From Peterkaempfera sp044755465 (GTDB taxonomy: Bacteria > Actinomycetota > Actinomycetes > Streptomycetales > Streptomycetaceae): a stretch of DNA of 64,000 nucleotides. The position numbers and the translations under genes were made by a program. Location of the stretch: positions 62,001 through 126,000 of the forward strand of contig NZ_JBIVRB010000010.1 of NCBI RefSeq assembly GCF_044755465.1, given 5' to 3'. Shown piece by piece: positions 21,159 through 29,968 of the stretch. A model generated the notes under the pieces. The model was not told the DNA's origin. It did not search any database and was given only the letters and a program-made list of their open reading frames with translations. The stretch's first letter is position 1. Each line of letters starts with the position of its first letter.

Positions 21159-21837
21159 GGCGTGTCACCCCGGCAGTCGTCTTCTGGCCGACCTCGACGC
21201 CGACCTCGACGCCGGCCGGCAGGTAGGTGTCGACGCGGGAGCCGAAGCGGATCAGACCGACCCGCTCACCCTGCTCGACCTTGGTGCCCGGCTTGACGTA
21301 CGGGACGATGCGGCGGGCGACGGCGCCCGCGATCTGCACCATCTCGATGTCGCCGAGCTCGGTGTCGAAATGCCACACCACGCGCTCGTTGCGGTCGCTG
21401 TCCTTGTTGAACGCCGGGACGTAACCGCCGGGGATGTGGTCGACGGAGCTGACCGTGCCGGGGAGCGGGGCACGGTTCACATGCACATTGAGCGGGCTCA
21501 TGAAGATCGCGACCCGGGTACGGCCGTCCGGCCAGGCGTCGATGCTCTGCACCACGCCGTCGGCCGGCGAGATGACGCGGCCGGTACCGATCTCGCGCTC
21601 GGGGTCGCGGAAGAACCACAGCATGCCCGCGCCGAGCGCGGACACGGGTACCGCCGCCAGCGCCCACTTGCCGCTGCGCCGGGTGAGGGCGGTACAGGCG
21701 GCGGCGGTGGCGAGGGTGGGGACGAGCCAGGGCGAGGCACCGCGTGCGAGTGTCACACGGGGGCGTCGACCGGTCTCCGGGGACGCGAGGGCATCGCGGT
21801 CCGCAGCGGAGGAGTGTGGGGACGGGCTGTAGGGCAT
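21145..21837 (-). CDS. psd: Phosphatidylserine decarboxylase, short type
   Basis: Psd decarboxylates phosphatidylserine to phosphatidylethanolamine. The 230-residue proenzyme is of the short type. It should cleave itself at Gly199-Ser200 in the motif R-F-G-S-R-V-D, turning Ser200 into the pyruvoyl group. Conserved elements R-D-P-E-R (residues 77-81) and S-P-A-D-G (90-94) are present. One or two hydrophobic segments lie near residues 35-76. ATG 21837 is chosen, with AAAGG upstream; the frame extends to 21963 without family sequence. It overlaps pssA by 14 bases and forms a two-gene lipid operon. Confidence 0.92.
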   Translation of the reverse strand: MPYSPSPHSSAADRDALASPETGRRPRVTLARGASPWLVPTLATAAACTALTRRSGKWALAAVPVSALGAGMLWFFRDPEREIGTGRVISPADGVVQSIDAWPDGRTRVAIFMSPLNVHVNRAPLPGTVSSVDHIPGGYVPAFNKDSDRNERVVWHFDTELGDIEMVQIAGAVARRIVPYVKPGTKVEQGERVGLIRFGSRVDTYLPAGVEVGVEVGQKTTAGVTRLDRD

Positions 21838-21992
21838 CGAAGACCTTTGTCGCGGGGGGCGCCGCGGGGATCGAGTGGTACTGGGGACGGCAGCTGTCCC
21901 GGTGGATGCTATCGGCAGCAGGCGGTGGGTGGGCAAGCGCCCGGATCGGGAGCCGACTTGCACCTCGCTGCCCCACTCCTGCTCTGTCTACG

Positions 21993-22021
21993 ACCGTAGC
22001 GGGTGCCAGTCCGGTTCCCAA
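21993..22021 (-). promoter_or_regulatory. Candidate promoter for psd-pssA
   Basis: On the minus strand TTGGGA (22021-22016) and TACGGT (21998-21993) are separated by 17 bases, matching a primary-sigma layout. The predicted transcript would have a leader of about 150 bases before psd. The remainder of the 338-base gap holds the hairpin at 22124-22172 and nothing else that I recognise. Confidence 0.4.
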
Positions 22022-22123
22022 GTGGGAGATGAAAGGCCGTGAGAGTCGTCTCAGCGACCCGGCGGGGCGTGCGCCGACGGGGGCCCGCACGCCCCCGTCC
22101 GCGCCCCCGCCCGTGCTGTGGAC

Positions 22124-22172
22124 GGCCGGAATTCGACCGGTCGGCGGTCAGCCGACTGCCCGGATTCCGGCC
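22124..22172 (-). terminator. Hairpin after the ethylmalonyl-CoA operon
   Basis: Arms GGCCGGAAT (22124-22132) and ATTCCGGCC (22164-22172) pair perfectly and enclose a second stem, GTCGGC with GCCGAC. The structure begins 3 bases after the acyl-CoA dehydrogenase stop, which is where the operon should end. Confidence 0.6.
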
Positions 22173-22175
22173 GGT

Positions 22176-23378
22176 TCAGTCGGCGATCCGGTACTCCTCC
22201 AGCAGCCGGCGGCCGACGATCATCTTCTGGATCTCCGCAGTACCTTCACCGATGAGCAGCATCGGGGCCTCCCGGTAGAGCCGCTCGATCTCGTACTCCT
22301 TGGAGAAGCCGTAGCCGCCGTGGATGCGGAACGCGTCCTCCACGACCTCCTTGCAGTACTCCGACGCCAGGTACTTGGCCATCCCGGCCTCCAGGTCGTT
22401 GCGCTCGCCCGAGTCCTTCTTGCGGGCGGCCATCACCATCATCTGGTGGGCGGCCTCGACCTTGGTGGCCATCTCGGCCAGCTTGAACTGGATCGCCTGG
22501 TGCTGCGCGATCGGCTTGCCGAAGGTGTGCCGCTGCTGCGCGTACCGGATGCCCAGCTCGAAGGCGCGGCGGGCCACGCCGCAGCCCCGGGCGGCGACAT
22601 TGACCCGGCCGACCTCGACCCCGTCCATCATCTGGTAGAAGCCCCGGCCGGTGGCGCCGCCGAGCACCCGGTCGGCGGGCACCCGGACGTCCTGGAGCAC
22701 CAGCTCGGTGGTGTCGACGCCCTTGTAACCCATCTTGTCGATCTTCCCGGGCACGGTGAGCCCGGGGACGGTCGGATTCGGGCCGAAGCCCGGCTCCTTC
22801 TCGATCAGAAAGGTGGTCATATTGCGGTGCGGCGCGTCGTGTCCCTCCTCGGTGCGGCAGAGCACCGCGACCAGGGTGGAGGTGCCGCCGTTGGTCAGCC
22901 ACATCTTCTGGCCGTTGATCACGAAGTCGCCGCCGTCCGGCACCGCCCGGGTGCGGATCGCGGAGACGTCGGAGCCGAGCCCCGGCTCCGACATGGAGAA
23001 GGCGCCCCGGACCTCGCCGGTCGCCATCCGGGGCAGGAAGTGCTCCTTCTGCTCCTCGGTGCCATGAGCGTTGATCATGTGGGCCACGATGAAGTGGGTG
23101 TTGACGATGCCGGACACCGACATCCAGCCACGGGAGATCTCCTCCACCACCAGGGCGTAGGTGAGCAGCGACTCCCCGAGGCCGCCGTACTCCTCGGGGA
23201 TGGTGAGGCCGAAGAGGCCCAGCTGCTTCATGCCCGCCACGATCGCGGCCGGGTACTCGTCGCGGTGCTCCAGCTCGGTGGCGACCGGGAGGATCTCCTT
23301 GTCGACGAAGTCCCGCACGGTGGCGAGGATGTCCCGCTGGATCTCGGTGAGGCCGTCGGTCTGCGCGAGGCGTCCCAT
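22176..23378 (-). CDS. Acyl-CoA dehydrogenase, probable (2S)-methylsuccinyl-CoA dehydrogenase
   Basis: This is a standard 400-residue FAD acyl-CoA dehydrogenase. It has the family signatures E-P-G-L-G-S-D, the C-terminal R-I-H-G-G-Y-G-F and the segment I-G-E-G-T-A-E-I-Q with the expected catalytic Glu. The position is the argument for its substrate: it lies in an operon with crotonyl-CoA carboxylase/reductase, ethylmalonyl-CoA mutase, a MaoC hydratase and a malyl-CoA lyase-like protein. The missing step of that pathway is oxidation of methylsuccinyl-CoA to mesaconyl-CoA. The proteobacterial enzyme I know for this step is longer, so the assignment rests on context. A poly-G tract separates it from the MaoC gene. 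Confidence 0.85.
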   Translation of the reverse strand: MGRLAQTDGLTEIQRDILATVRDFVDKEILPVATELEHRDEYPAAIVAGMKQLGLFGLTIPEEYGGLGESLLTYALVVEEISRGWMSVSGIVNTHFIVAHMINAHGTEEQKEHFLPRMATGEVRGAFSMSEPGLGSDVSAIRTRAVPDGGDFVINGQKMWLTNGGTSTLVAVLCRTEEGHDAPHRNMTTFLIEKEPGFGPNPTVPGLTVPGKIDKMGYKGVDTTELVLQDVRVPADRVLGGATGRGFYQMMDGVEVGRVNVAARGCGVARRAFELGIRYAQQRHTFGKPIAQHQAIQFKLAEMATKVEAAHQMMVMAARKKDSGERNDLEAGMAKYLASEYCKEVVEDAFRIHGGYGFSKEYEIERLYREAPMLLIGEGTAEIQKMIVGRRLLEEYRIAD

Positions 23379-23399
23379 GGCGCGGCTCCTGTCGTGGAA

Positions 23400-23575
<176 letters not shown>

Positions 23576-23643
23576 CGTGGCGGCCGCGGAGCCCCCGGCG
23601 GTCCGGTACGGGCGGCCGATGACGGCGGCCGCCCGCCCGGGGT

Positions 23644-24147
23644 CTAGGGGCGCGGCTCGGGGCGGCCGGCCTGGGCCCCGCCGCGCGCCGCGACGTGCGT
23701 CCCGGTCGGCACCATCACCTTGCGGCGGAAGACGCAGACCAGGGTGCCGTCCTGCTTGTAGCCCCTGGTCTCCACGGTCACCACGCCCCGGTCGTCCTTG
23801 GAGCGGGACAGCCGCTTCTCCAGCACCGTGGTCTCGCCGTAGACGGTGTCGCCGTGGAAGGTCGGCGCCACATGCCGCAGCGACTCCACCTCCAGATTGG
23901 CGATGGCCTGGCCGGAGACGTCGGGCACCGACATGCCGAGCAGCAGCGAGTAGACGTAGTTGCCGACCACCACGTTCCGGCCGAAGTCGGTGCTCTGCTC
24001 CGCGTAGTGGGCGTCCAGGTGGAGCGGATGGTGGTTCATGGTGAGCAGGCAGAAGAGGTGGTCGTCGTACTCGGTGACCGTCTTGCCCGGCCAGTGCTTG
24101 TACACCGCCCCGACCTCGAACTCCTCGAAGGTCCGTCCGAACTGCAT
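23644..24147 (-). CDS. MaoC-family hydratase, probable mesaconyl-CoA hydratase
   Basis: The 167-residue protein has a MaoC hot-dog fold with the hydratase signature N-H-H-P-L-H-L-D-A-H-Y-A and V-V-V-G-N-Y-V. In this operon the expected reaction is hydration of mesaconyl-CoA to beta-methylmalyl-CoA, feeding the lyase encoded just upstream. The ATG start lies 13 bases after the lyase stop. The C-terminal tail (from about residue 150) is Ala/Gly/Pro-rich and probably not part of the fold. The assignment combines family membership with context. A general enoyl-CoA hydratase role is the alternative. Confidence 0.85.
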   Translation of the reverse strand: MQFGRTFEEFEVGAVYKHWPGKTVTEYDDHLFCLLTMNHHPLHLDAHYAEQSTDFGRNVVVGNYVYSLLLGMSVPDVSGQAIANLEVESLRHVAPTFHGDTVYGETTVLEKRLSRSKDDRGVVTVETRGYKQDGTLVCVFRRKVMVPTGTHVAARGGAQAGRPEPRP

Positions 24148-24160
24148 CTCAGCGCGCTCC

Positions 24161-25153
24161 TCAGCTCTGCGGGGGCTGGAACTCGGTGGTGCGCCGCATC
24201 CCGGCGGCCCTGCCCTTGCCGGCGATCACCAGCGCCATCTTGCGGGACGCCTCGTCGATCATCTCGTCGCCCAGCATCGCGGAGCCCTTGGCGCCGCCGG
24301 CCTCCGAGGTGCACCACTCATAGGCGTCCAGGATCAGTTCGGCGTGGTCGTAGTCGTCCTGGGACGGCGAGTAGATCTCGTTCGCCGCCGCGATCTGGTC
24401 CGGGTGCAGCACCCACTTGCCGTCGAAGCCCAGCGCGGCGGACCGCCGGGCGACCTCCCGATAGCCCTCCTGGTTGCGGATCTGGAGGTACGGGCCGTCG
24501 ATGGCCTGGAGGTCATGGCTGCGGGCGGCCATCAGCAGCCGCATCAGGATGTAGTGGTAGGCGTCCGCCGGATAGCCGGGCGGCTGCTCCCCGACCACCA
24601 GCGACTTCATGTTGACGGAGGCCATGAAGTCGGCCGGGCCGAAGATGATGGTCTCCACCCGGGGCGAGGCCGCCGCGATCTCGTCCACGTTCACCAGGCC
24701 CCTGGCGTTCTCGATCTGCGCCTCGATGCCGATCCGGCCGACCTCGAAGCCCATGGTCTTCTCGATCTGGGTGAGCAGCAGGTCCAGCGCCTTGACCTGG
24801 GTGGCGTCCTGCACCTTGGGCAGCATCAGGCAGTCCAGGTTGGGCCCGGCGCCCTCCACGACGGTGACCACGTCGCGGTACGTCCAGTGGGTGGTCCAGT
24901 CGTTGACCCGCACCACGCGGGTCTTGGCCCCCCAGTCGCCGTTGTTGAGCGCGTCCACGATGTGGTGCCGGGCGCTCTCCTTGACCAGCGGCGCGCAGGC
25001 GTCCTCCAGGTCCAGGAAGACCTGGTCGGCGGGCAGCCCCTGGGCCTTCTCCAGGAAGCGCGGGTTGCTGCCGGGCACGGCCAGGCAGGAGCGGCGGGGG
25101 CGCAGCCGGTTCACGGGCGAGGGGGCCGGGCCGGCGGGCGGGGTGGGCGTCAT
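24161..25153 (-). CDS. HpcH/HpaI-CitE family lyase, probable malyl-CoA/beta-methylmalyl-CoA lyase
   Basis: The 330-residue protein belongs to the CitE-like CoA lyase family. It has the conserved starts R-R-S-C-L-A-V-P-G-S-N-P and F-L-D-L-E-D-A-C-A-P, whose acidic residues bind the metal. In the ethylmalonyl-CoA pathway such an enzyme splits beta-methylmalyl-CoA into glyoxylate and propionyl-CoA. ATG 25153 has an AAGGA site upstream. The 34-base gap from the mutase gene and the 13-base gap to the MaoC gene support one transcript. The first ~16 residues are Pro-rich and probably disordered. Confidence 0.87.
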   Translation of the reverse strand: MTPTPPAGPAPSPVNRLRPRRSCLAVPGSNPRFLEKAQGLPADQVFLDLEDACAPLVKESARHHIVDALNNGDWGAKTRVVRVNDWTTHWTYRDVVTVVEGAGPNLDCLMLPKVQDATQVKALDLLLTQIEKTMGFEVGRIGIEAQIENARGLVNVDEIAAASPRVETIIFGPADFMASVNMKSLVVGEQPPGYPADAYHYILMRLLMAARSHDLQAIDGPYLQIRNQEGYREVARRSAALGFDGKWVLHPDQIAAANEIYSPSQDDYDHAELILDAYEWCTSEAGGAKGSAMLGDEMIDEASRKMALVIAGKGRAAGMRRTTEFQPPQS

Positions 25154-25187
25154 GGGGGTGGGTTCGTCCTTCCGGTACGGGTGAGGG

Positions 25188-27254
25188 TCAGCGTGGGGCG
25201 AGGCCGGCCGCCGGGCTGCGCCAGGGCTGGAGGCGGTTGGCGAGGCGGATCTCGTCCACGATGCGGCCGATGATGGTGGTGATGCTGAAGTCCTTCGGGG
25301 TGAAGACGGCTGCCACCCCGGCGGCCTTCAGCGCCTCGCCGTCCGCTGCGGGGATGATGCCACCGGCGATCACCGGGACGTCCGCCACCCCGGCGCGGCG
25401 CAGCCGCCGCAGCACGTCCGGGACGAGTTCGGCGTGCGCCCCGGACAGGATCGACAGTCCCACGCAGTGCACGTCCTCGGCGACCGCGGCGGCCACGATC
25501 TGCTCGGGTGTCAGCCGGATGCCCTGGTAGACCACTTCGAAGCCGGCGTCGCGAGCCCGGACGGCGATCTGCTCGGCGCCGTTGGAGTGCCCGTCCAGGC
25601 CGGGCTTGCCGACCAGCATCCGCAGCTTGCCGGTGCCCAGCTCGGCGGCGGTGGCCGCCACGGCCTCCCGTACGGCGGCCAGCTCGCCGCCCGGCTCGGC
25701 GCCGACCGCGACCGGGGCGCCGCCGACGCCGGTGGGGGCGCGGTACTCGCCGAAGACGTCCCGCAGCGCGAAGGACCACTCGCCGGTGGTGACGCCCACC
25801 CGGGCGCAGGCCAGGGTGGCGGCCATCAGATTGGCATCGCTCCGCGCGTCGGCCCGCAGCCGGTCCAGCGCGGCCGACGCGGCGGCGTCGTCGCGCTCGG
25901 CGCGCCAGGCCGCCAGCGAGGCCAGCACGGCCCGCTCGGCGGCCGGGTCCACCTGCTGGACGGCCGCGTCCAGGTCGGTGGTGAGCGGATTGGGCTCGGT
26001 GCTCTCGAAGCAGTTGACGCCGACCACCCGGTCCTCGCCGGACTCGATCCGGGCCCGCCGCTCGGCGTGCGAGGCGACCAGCTGCGCCTTGAGGTAGCCG
26101 GACTCCACGGCCGGGATCACCCCGCCCATCTCCAGCACCTTGGCGATCTCGGCCTCGGCGCCGGTCAGCAGCTCCTCGGTCCTGGCCTCCACCACCCGGG
26201 AGCCGTCGAAGAGGTCGCCGTACTCCAGCAGGTCCGACTCGTACGCCAGCACCTGCTGGATGCGCAGCGACCACTGCTGGTCCCAGGGCCGGGGCAGGCC
26301 CAGCGCCTCGTTCCAGGCGGGCAGCTGCACGGCGCGGGCGCGGGCGTCCCGGGAGAGGGTGACGGCCAGCATCTCCAGCACGATCCGCTGGACGTTGTTC
26401 TCCGGCTGGGCCTCGGTCAGGCCCAGCGAGTTGACCTGCACGCCGTAGCGGAACCGCCGCTGCCGGGCGTCGGTGACGCCGTACCGCTCCCGGGTCACCC
26501 GCTCCCAGAGCCGGGCGAAGGCCCGCATCTTGCACATCTCCTCGACGAAGCGGACGCCCGCGTTGACGAAGAAGGAGATCCGGGCGACCACCTCGCCCAT
26601 CCGCTCCGGCGCCAGCTGGCCGGAGTCGCGGACCGCGTCCAGCACCGAGATCGCGGTGCACATCGCGTACGCCAGCTCCTGCACCGGCGTGGCGCCGGCC
26701 TCCTGGAGGTGGTAACTGCAGATGTTGATCGGGTTCCACCTGGGGAGGTGCGCGACCGTGTAGGCGATCAGGTCGGTGGTGAGCCGCACCGAGGGGCCGG
26801 GCGGGAAGACGTGCGTGCCGCGGGACAGGTACTCCTTGACGATGTCGTTCTGGGTGGTGCCGCTGAGCGCGGCGAGGTCGGCGCCCTGCTCCTCGGCGAC
26901 GACCTGGTAGAGCGCCAGCAGCCACATCGCGGTGGCGTTGATCGTCATGGAGGTGTTGGTGCGCTCCAGCGGGATGCCGTCGAACAGGGCCCGCAGGTCG
27001 CCCAGGTGGCCCACCGGGACGCCGACCCGGCCGACCTCGCCGCGCGCCAGGATGTGGTCGGCGTCGTAGCCGGTCTGGGTGGGCAGGTCGAACGCCACCG
27101 ACAGGCCGGTCTGGCCCTTGGCGAGGTTGCGGCGGTAGAGCGCGTTGGACTCCCGGGCGGAGGAGTGCCCGGCGTAGGTGCGCATCAGCCACGGCCGGTC
27201 CCGGGTGGGGCGCTGCCGGGGGTCCCGGCCGGTGGTCTCGTGGGGGTCGGTCAT
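25188..27254 (-). CDS. meaA: B12-dependent ethylmalonyl-CoA mutase (MeaA type)
   Basis: The 688-residue protein is a single-chain acyl-CoA mutase with an N-terminal TIM-barrel substrate domain (motif T-Q-T-G-Y-D-A-D-H) and a C-terminal cobalamin-binding domain. The cobalamin motif K-P-G-L-D-G-H-S-N-G includes the axial ligand His556. It rearranges ethylmalonyl-CoA to methylsuccinyl-CoA. Its start lies 1 base after the ccr stop, so the two steps are produced together. Position and MeaA-like size favour ethylmalonyl-CoA mutase over methylmalonyl-CoA or isobutyryl-CoA mutase, which usually have partner subunits. It needs the adenosylcobalamin that the cob operon in this window would help make. 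Confidence 0.92.
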   Translation of the reverse strand: MTDPHETTGRDPRQRPTRDRPWLMRTYAGHSSARESNALYRRNLAKGQTGLSVAFDLPTQTGYDADHILARGEVGRVGVPVGHLGDLRALFDGIPLERTNTSMTINATAMWLLALYQVVAEEQGADLAALSGTTQNDIVKEYLSRGTHVFPPGPSVRLTTDLIAYTVAHLPRWNPINICSYHLQEAGATPVQELAYAMCTAISVLDAVRDSGQLAPERMGEVVARISFFVNAGVRFVEEMCKMRAFARLWERVTRERYGVTDARQRRFRYGVQVNSLGLTEAQPENNVQRIVLEMLAVTLSRDARARAVQLPAWNEALGLPRPWDQQWSLRIQQVLAYESDLLEYGDLFDGSRVVEARTEELLTGAEAEIAKVLEMGGVIPAVESGYLKAQLVASHAERRARIESGEDRVVGVNCFESTEPNPLTTDLDAAVQQVDPAAERAVLASLAAWRAERDDAAASAALDRLRADARSDANLMAATLACARVGVTTGEWSFALRDVFGEYRAPTGVGGAPVAVGAEPGGELAAVREAVAATAAELGTGKLRMLVGKPGLDGHSNGAEQIAVRARDAGFEVVYQGIRLTPEQIVAAAVAEDVHCVGLSILSGAHAELVPDVLRRLRRAGVADVPVIAGGIIPAADGEALKAAGVAAVFTPKDFSITTIIGRIVDEIRLANRLQPWRSPAAGLAPR

Positions 27255-27255
27255 G

Positions 27256-28599
27256 TCAGTGGCTTCCGCTGCGGAACAGGTCGATGGCCGGCAGGTGCTT
27301 GGCGCGCAGCTCCGGGTCGCGGACGCCGAGGCCCTCGCGGGGCGCCAGGCAGAGCACGCCGACCTTGCCCTGGTGGCGGTTGTGGTGCACGTCCAGTGCC
27401 GCCTGTCCGGTCTGCTCCAGCGGGTAGACCTTGGACAGGGTGGGGTGGATCTTCCCCTTGGCGATCAGGCGGTTGGCCTCCCATGCCTCCCGGTAGTTGG
27501 CGAAGTGCGAGCCGACGATCCGCTTGAGGCTCATCCAGAGGTAGCGGTTGTCGTACTGGTGCATGTACCCGGAGGTGGAGGCGCAGGTCACGATGGTGCC
27601 GCCCTTGCGGGTGACGTACACGGAGGCGCCGAAGGTCTCCCGGCCGGGGTGCTCGAAGACGATGTCGACGTCCTCGCCGCCGGTCAGCTCGCGGATGCGG
27701 GCGCCGAGCCGCTTCCACTCCCCGGGGTCCTGGGTGTGCTCGTCGCGCCAGAACCGGTAGTCCTCCGCGCTGCGGTCGATGATCGCCTCGGCGCCCATCG
27801 CCCGGCAGATCTCGGCCTTGCGGTCGCCCGAGACCACACAGACCGGGGTGGCGCCGCCGGCCAGCGCGTACTGGGTGGCGTACGACCCCAGGCCGCCGCC
27901 GGCGCCCCAGATCAGCACATTGTCGCCCTGCTTCATCCTGGCGCCGTTGGACGAGACCAACTGCCGGTACGCGGTGGAGTTGACCAGGCCGGGGGCGGCG
28001 GCCTCCTCCCAGCTGAGGTGGCCCGGCTTGGGCATCAGCTGGTTGCTCTTGACCAGGGCCAGTTCGGCCAGGCCGCCGAAGTTGGTCTCGAAGCCCCAGA
28101 TCCGCTGCTCGGGGTCGAGCATGGTGTCGTTGTGGCCGTCGGCGCTCTCCAACTCCACCGAGAGGCAGTGCGCGACCACCTCGTCACCCGGCTGCCAGGC
28201 GTTGACGCCGGGCCCGGTGCGCAGCACCACCCCGGCCAGGTCGGAGCCGACCACGTGGTAGGGCAGGTCGTGGCGGGCGGCGAGCGGGGACAGCTTCCCG
28301 TAGCGCCGCAGGAAGGCGAAGGTGGAGACCGGTTCGAAGATCGAGCTCCACACGGTGTTGTAGTTGACGGCGCTGGCCATCACCGCGACCAGGGCCTCGC
28401 CGGGGCCCAGCTCGGGGACGGCGATCTCGTCCAGGTGCAGGGAGCGGCGCGGGTCCTTCTCCCGGCTGTCGAGGCCGTCGAACATCTGCTCCTCGTCCCG
28501 GTGCAGGGTCACCGCCCGGTAGGACTCCGGCACCGGCAGTGCGGCGAAGTCGGCGGCGGTGCTGCCGGGGTTGAGGATCGCGTCGAGGATTTCCTTCAT
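27256..28599 (-). CDS. ccr: Crotonyl-CoA carboxylase/reductase
   Basis: Ccr reductively carboxylates crotonyl-CoA with NADPH and CO2 to ethylmalonyl-CoA. The product is the first committed intermediate of the ethylmalonyl-CoA pathway and a precursor of polyketide extender units. From ATG 28599, which has GGAGG 5 bases upstream, the protein has 447 residues, the usual Ccr size. The nucleotide-binding motif G-A-G-G-G-L-G-S-Y-A lies in the medium-chain-reductase fold, and the N-terminal V-N-Y-N-T-V-W stretch is typical of Ccr. It is the first gene of the operon. Palindromes upstream suggest control by the TetR regulator next door. Confidence 0.95.
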   Translation of the reverse strand: MKEILDAILNPGSTAADFAALPVPESYRAVTLHRDEEQMFDGLDSREKDPRRSLHLDEIAVPELGPGEALVAVMASAVNYNTVWSSIFEPVSTFAFLRRYGKLSPLAARHDLPYHVVGSDLAGVVLRTGPGVNAWQPGDEVVAHCLSVELESADGHNDTMLDPEQRIWGFETNFGGLAELALVKSNQLMPKPGHLSWEEAAAPGLVNSTAYRQLVSSNGARMKQGDNVLIWGAGGGLGSYATQYALAGGATPVCVVSGDRKAEICRAMGAEAIIDRSAEDYRFWRDEHTQDPGEWKRLGARIRELTGGEDVDIVFEHPGRETFGASVYVTRKGGTIVTCASTSGYMHQYDNRYLWMSLKRIVGSHFANYREAWEANRLIAKGKIHPTLSKVYPLEQTGQAALDVHHNRHQGKVGVLCLAPREGLGVRDPELRAKHLPAIDLFRSGSH

Positions 28600-28772
28600 G
28601 GCTGCCTCCGAAGGCGTACCTGCGTGAGGGGGCGCAGGGCGTCTGGGGGAGCCGGGAGCGGACACCGGCTTGAGGGTCTGTGAGGGGGGAGTGTGGGGCC
28701 GTCCCGGGTTGCGGGAGCGGTGGGCGGGACACGGCGCGCCGAGGTGGGGAGCCGCGGCGCCGCGACCGGTGG

Positions 28773-28821
28773 CAGTAACGTACTGGCACTCTGTGCCAGT
28801 CGTAAAGACACTGCGTGCCAG
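28773..28821. promoter_or_regulatory. Palindromic operator region upstream of ccr
   Basis: A perfect palindrome ACTGGCAC-TCT-GTGCCAGT occupies 28782-28800. It overlaps a second palindrome CAGTA-ACG-TACTG (28773-28785), and a further half-site GTGCCAG lies at about 28815-28821. On the minus strand TTTACG and TACGTT flank the long palindrome with an 18-base spacer, a possible ccr promoter that a bound repressor would cover. The rest of the 344-base gap holds the TetR terminator and nothing else recognised. Confidence 0.7.
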
Positions 28822-28885
28822 CAGTTTCCTCCAGCGTCGCCCGCCCGCCGCCGCACCGCAACAGCAGCGCCGGCCGGGCATGGCG

Positions 28886-28919
28886 AAGGGCCCGCCCCGC
28901 AGTCGCGGAACGGGCCCTT
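28886..28919 (-). terminator. Hairpin after the TetR gene
   Basis: Arms AAGGGCCCG (28886-28894) and CGGGCCCTT (28911-28919) pair perfectly and lie 25 bases after the TetR stop on the minus strand. Confidence 0.65.
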
Positions 28920-28943
28920 GGATCAGGCGCTGACCAGGCGGTT

Positions 28944-29846
28944 TCAGTCGGCCGGGCGCTGCCCGGCCCGGTCGGCGGGCGCGCTGAGCGCCGTCCGGAT
29001 GCTGTCGAGCACCTGGTCCAACGGCGCATCGGTACGGGCCACTGTGATCAGCACCTCACCGCTCGGCGTGGCGCTCACCGCGCTGCCGACCACATGTTCC
29101 AGTGCCATCTGCGACTCCCGCATGGCACTGGGTGCCACACCGGTGCCACGCCGCCGCCCCGCCGTCGGCGCCTGCGCCCAGAACGTCCCCCGGATGACCT
29201 CGAAGGCATGGTCGAGCTGCGCCTCCACATCGCCCCGGCCGCCCGCCCGCAGCCAGCGGCGCAGCACATGGTTGTGGGCCGCGACCACCGCCGCCGCCGA
29301 CACCTCGGCCAGCATCGGATCGTCGTCGCCGCCCCGCCGCCAGGTGGGGGAACGTTCCACCGCCGCGTCGAAGCGGCCCAGCAGATAGCGGGTGAACAGC
29401 CGCTCGTAGCGGGCCACCACCGCGATCTCCCGCTCGCGCAGCGTCGGCACCTGCCGGATCAGCCGGTAGCGGGCCACCGACACCGACGGGGTGGAGGCGT
29501 ACATCCGCAGCACCTCCTTGATGCCGCGGCACACCACGTCCAGCGGGTGCTCCTCGGGGTCGGCGCTGGCCAGCAGGTCGGCCACCCGGACCAGGGTGTC
29601 GTCGTGGTCCGGGAAGATCGCCTCCTCCTTGGACCGGAAGTACCGGAAGAAGGTCCGCCGGGCCACCCCGGCGGCGGCGGCGATCTGGTCGACCGTCGTC
29701 TCCTCGTAGCCCTGGCCGGCGAACAGCTCCATGGCGGCGGCCGCCAGATCCTGCCGCATCTGCTGGCGCTGGGCCGTCGCCCGGCGGCCGCCCTGGCCGG
29801 CCCCGCCGGTCGCCTCGTGTTGCCCAGCGGCACGCTCCCGATCCAT
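28944..29846 (-). CDS. TetR-family transcriptional regulator
   Basis: The 300-residue protein has a TetR helix-turn-helix near residues 30-78, with the characteristic A-A-A-M-E-L-F-A-G-Q-G-Y-E-E-T-T-V-D-Q-I-A and V-A-R-R-T-F-F-R-Y-F. The C-terminal ligand domain is longer than average, with an added tail beyond residue 215. ATG 29846 is chosen because the DNA-binding domain starts about 30 residues later; its ribosome-binding site is weak. It lies between the ccr operon and the 3-hydroxybutyryl-CoA dehydrogenase gene on the same strand. The palindromes at 28773-28821 are its most likely target. An acyl-CoA ligand is a reasonable guess. Confidence 0.85.
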   Translation of the reverse strand: MDRERAAGQHEATGGAGQGGRRATAQRQQMRQDLAAAAMELFAGQGYEETTVDQIAAAAGVARRTFFRYFRSKEEAIFPDHDDTLVRVADLLASADPEEHPLDVVCRGIKEVLRMYASTPSVSVARYRLIRQVPTLREREIAVVARYERLFTRYLLGRFDAAVERSPTWRRGGDDDPMLAEVSAAAVVAAHNHVLRRWLRAGGRGDVEAQLDHAFEVIRGTFWAQAPTAGRRRGTGVAPSAMRESQMALEHVVGSAVSATPSGEVLITVARTDAPLDQVLDSIRTALSAPADRAGQRPAD

Positions 29847-29916
29847 GGGTGGCACGCTACACGCCCCGGCGTGCCCGGTCTCCGCGACCGGACCCGGTAC
29901 GTCCGGCCCCGGCCAC

Positions 29917-29952
29917 CGGGCCGCCACCGCCCCCGGCCCCCGGGGCGGCCCG
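29917..29952 (-). terminator. Possible hairpin after the 3-hydroxybutyryl-CoA dehydrogenase gene
   Basis: Arms CGGGCCGC (29917-29924) and GCGGCCCG (29945-29952) pair perfectly, 17 bases after the gene's stop on the minus strand. No T-tract follows, so it is tentative. Confidence 0.35.
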
Positions 29953-29968
29953 CCGCGCCCGGCCGGGC

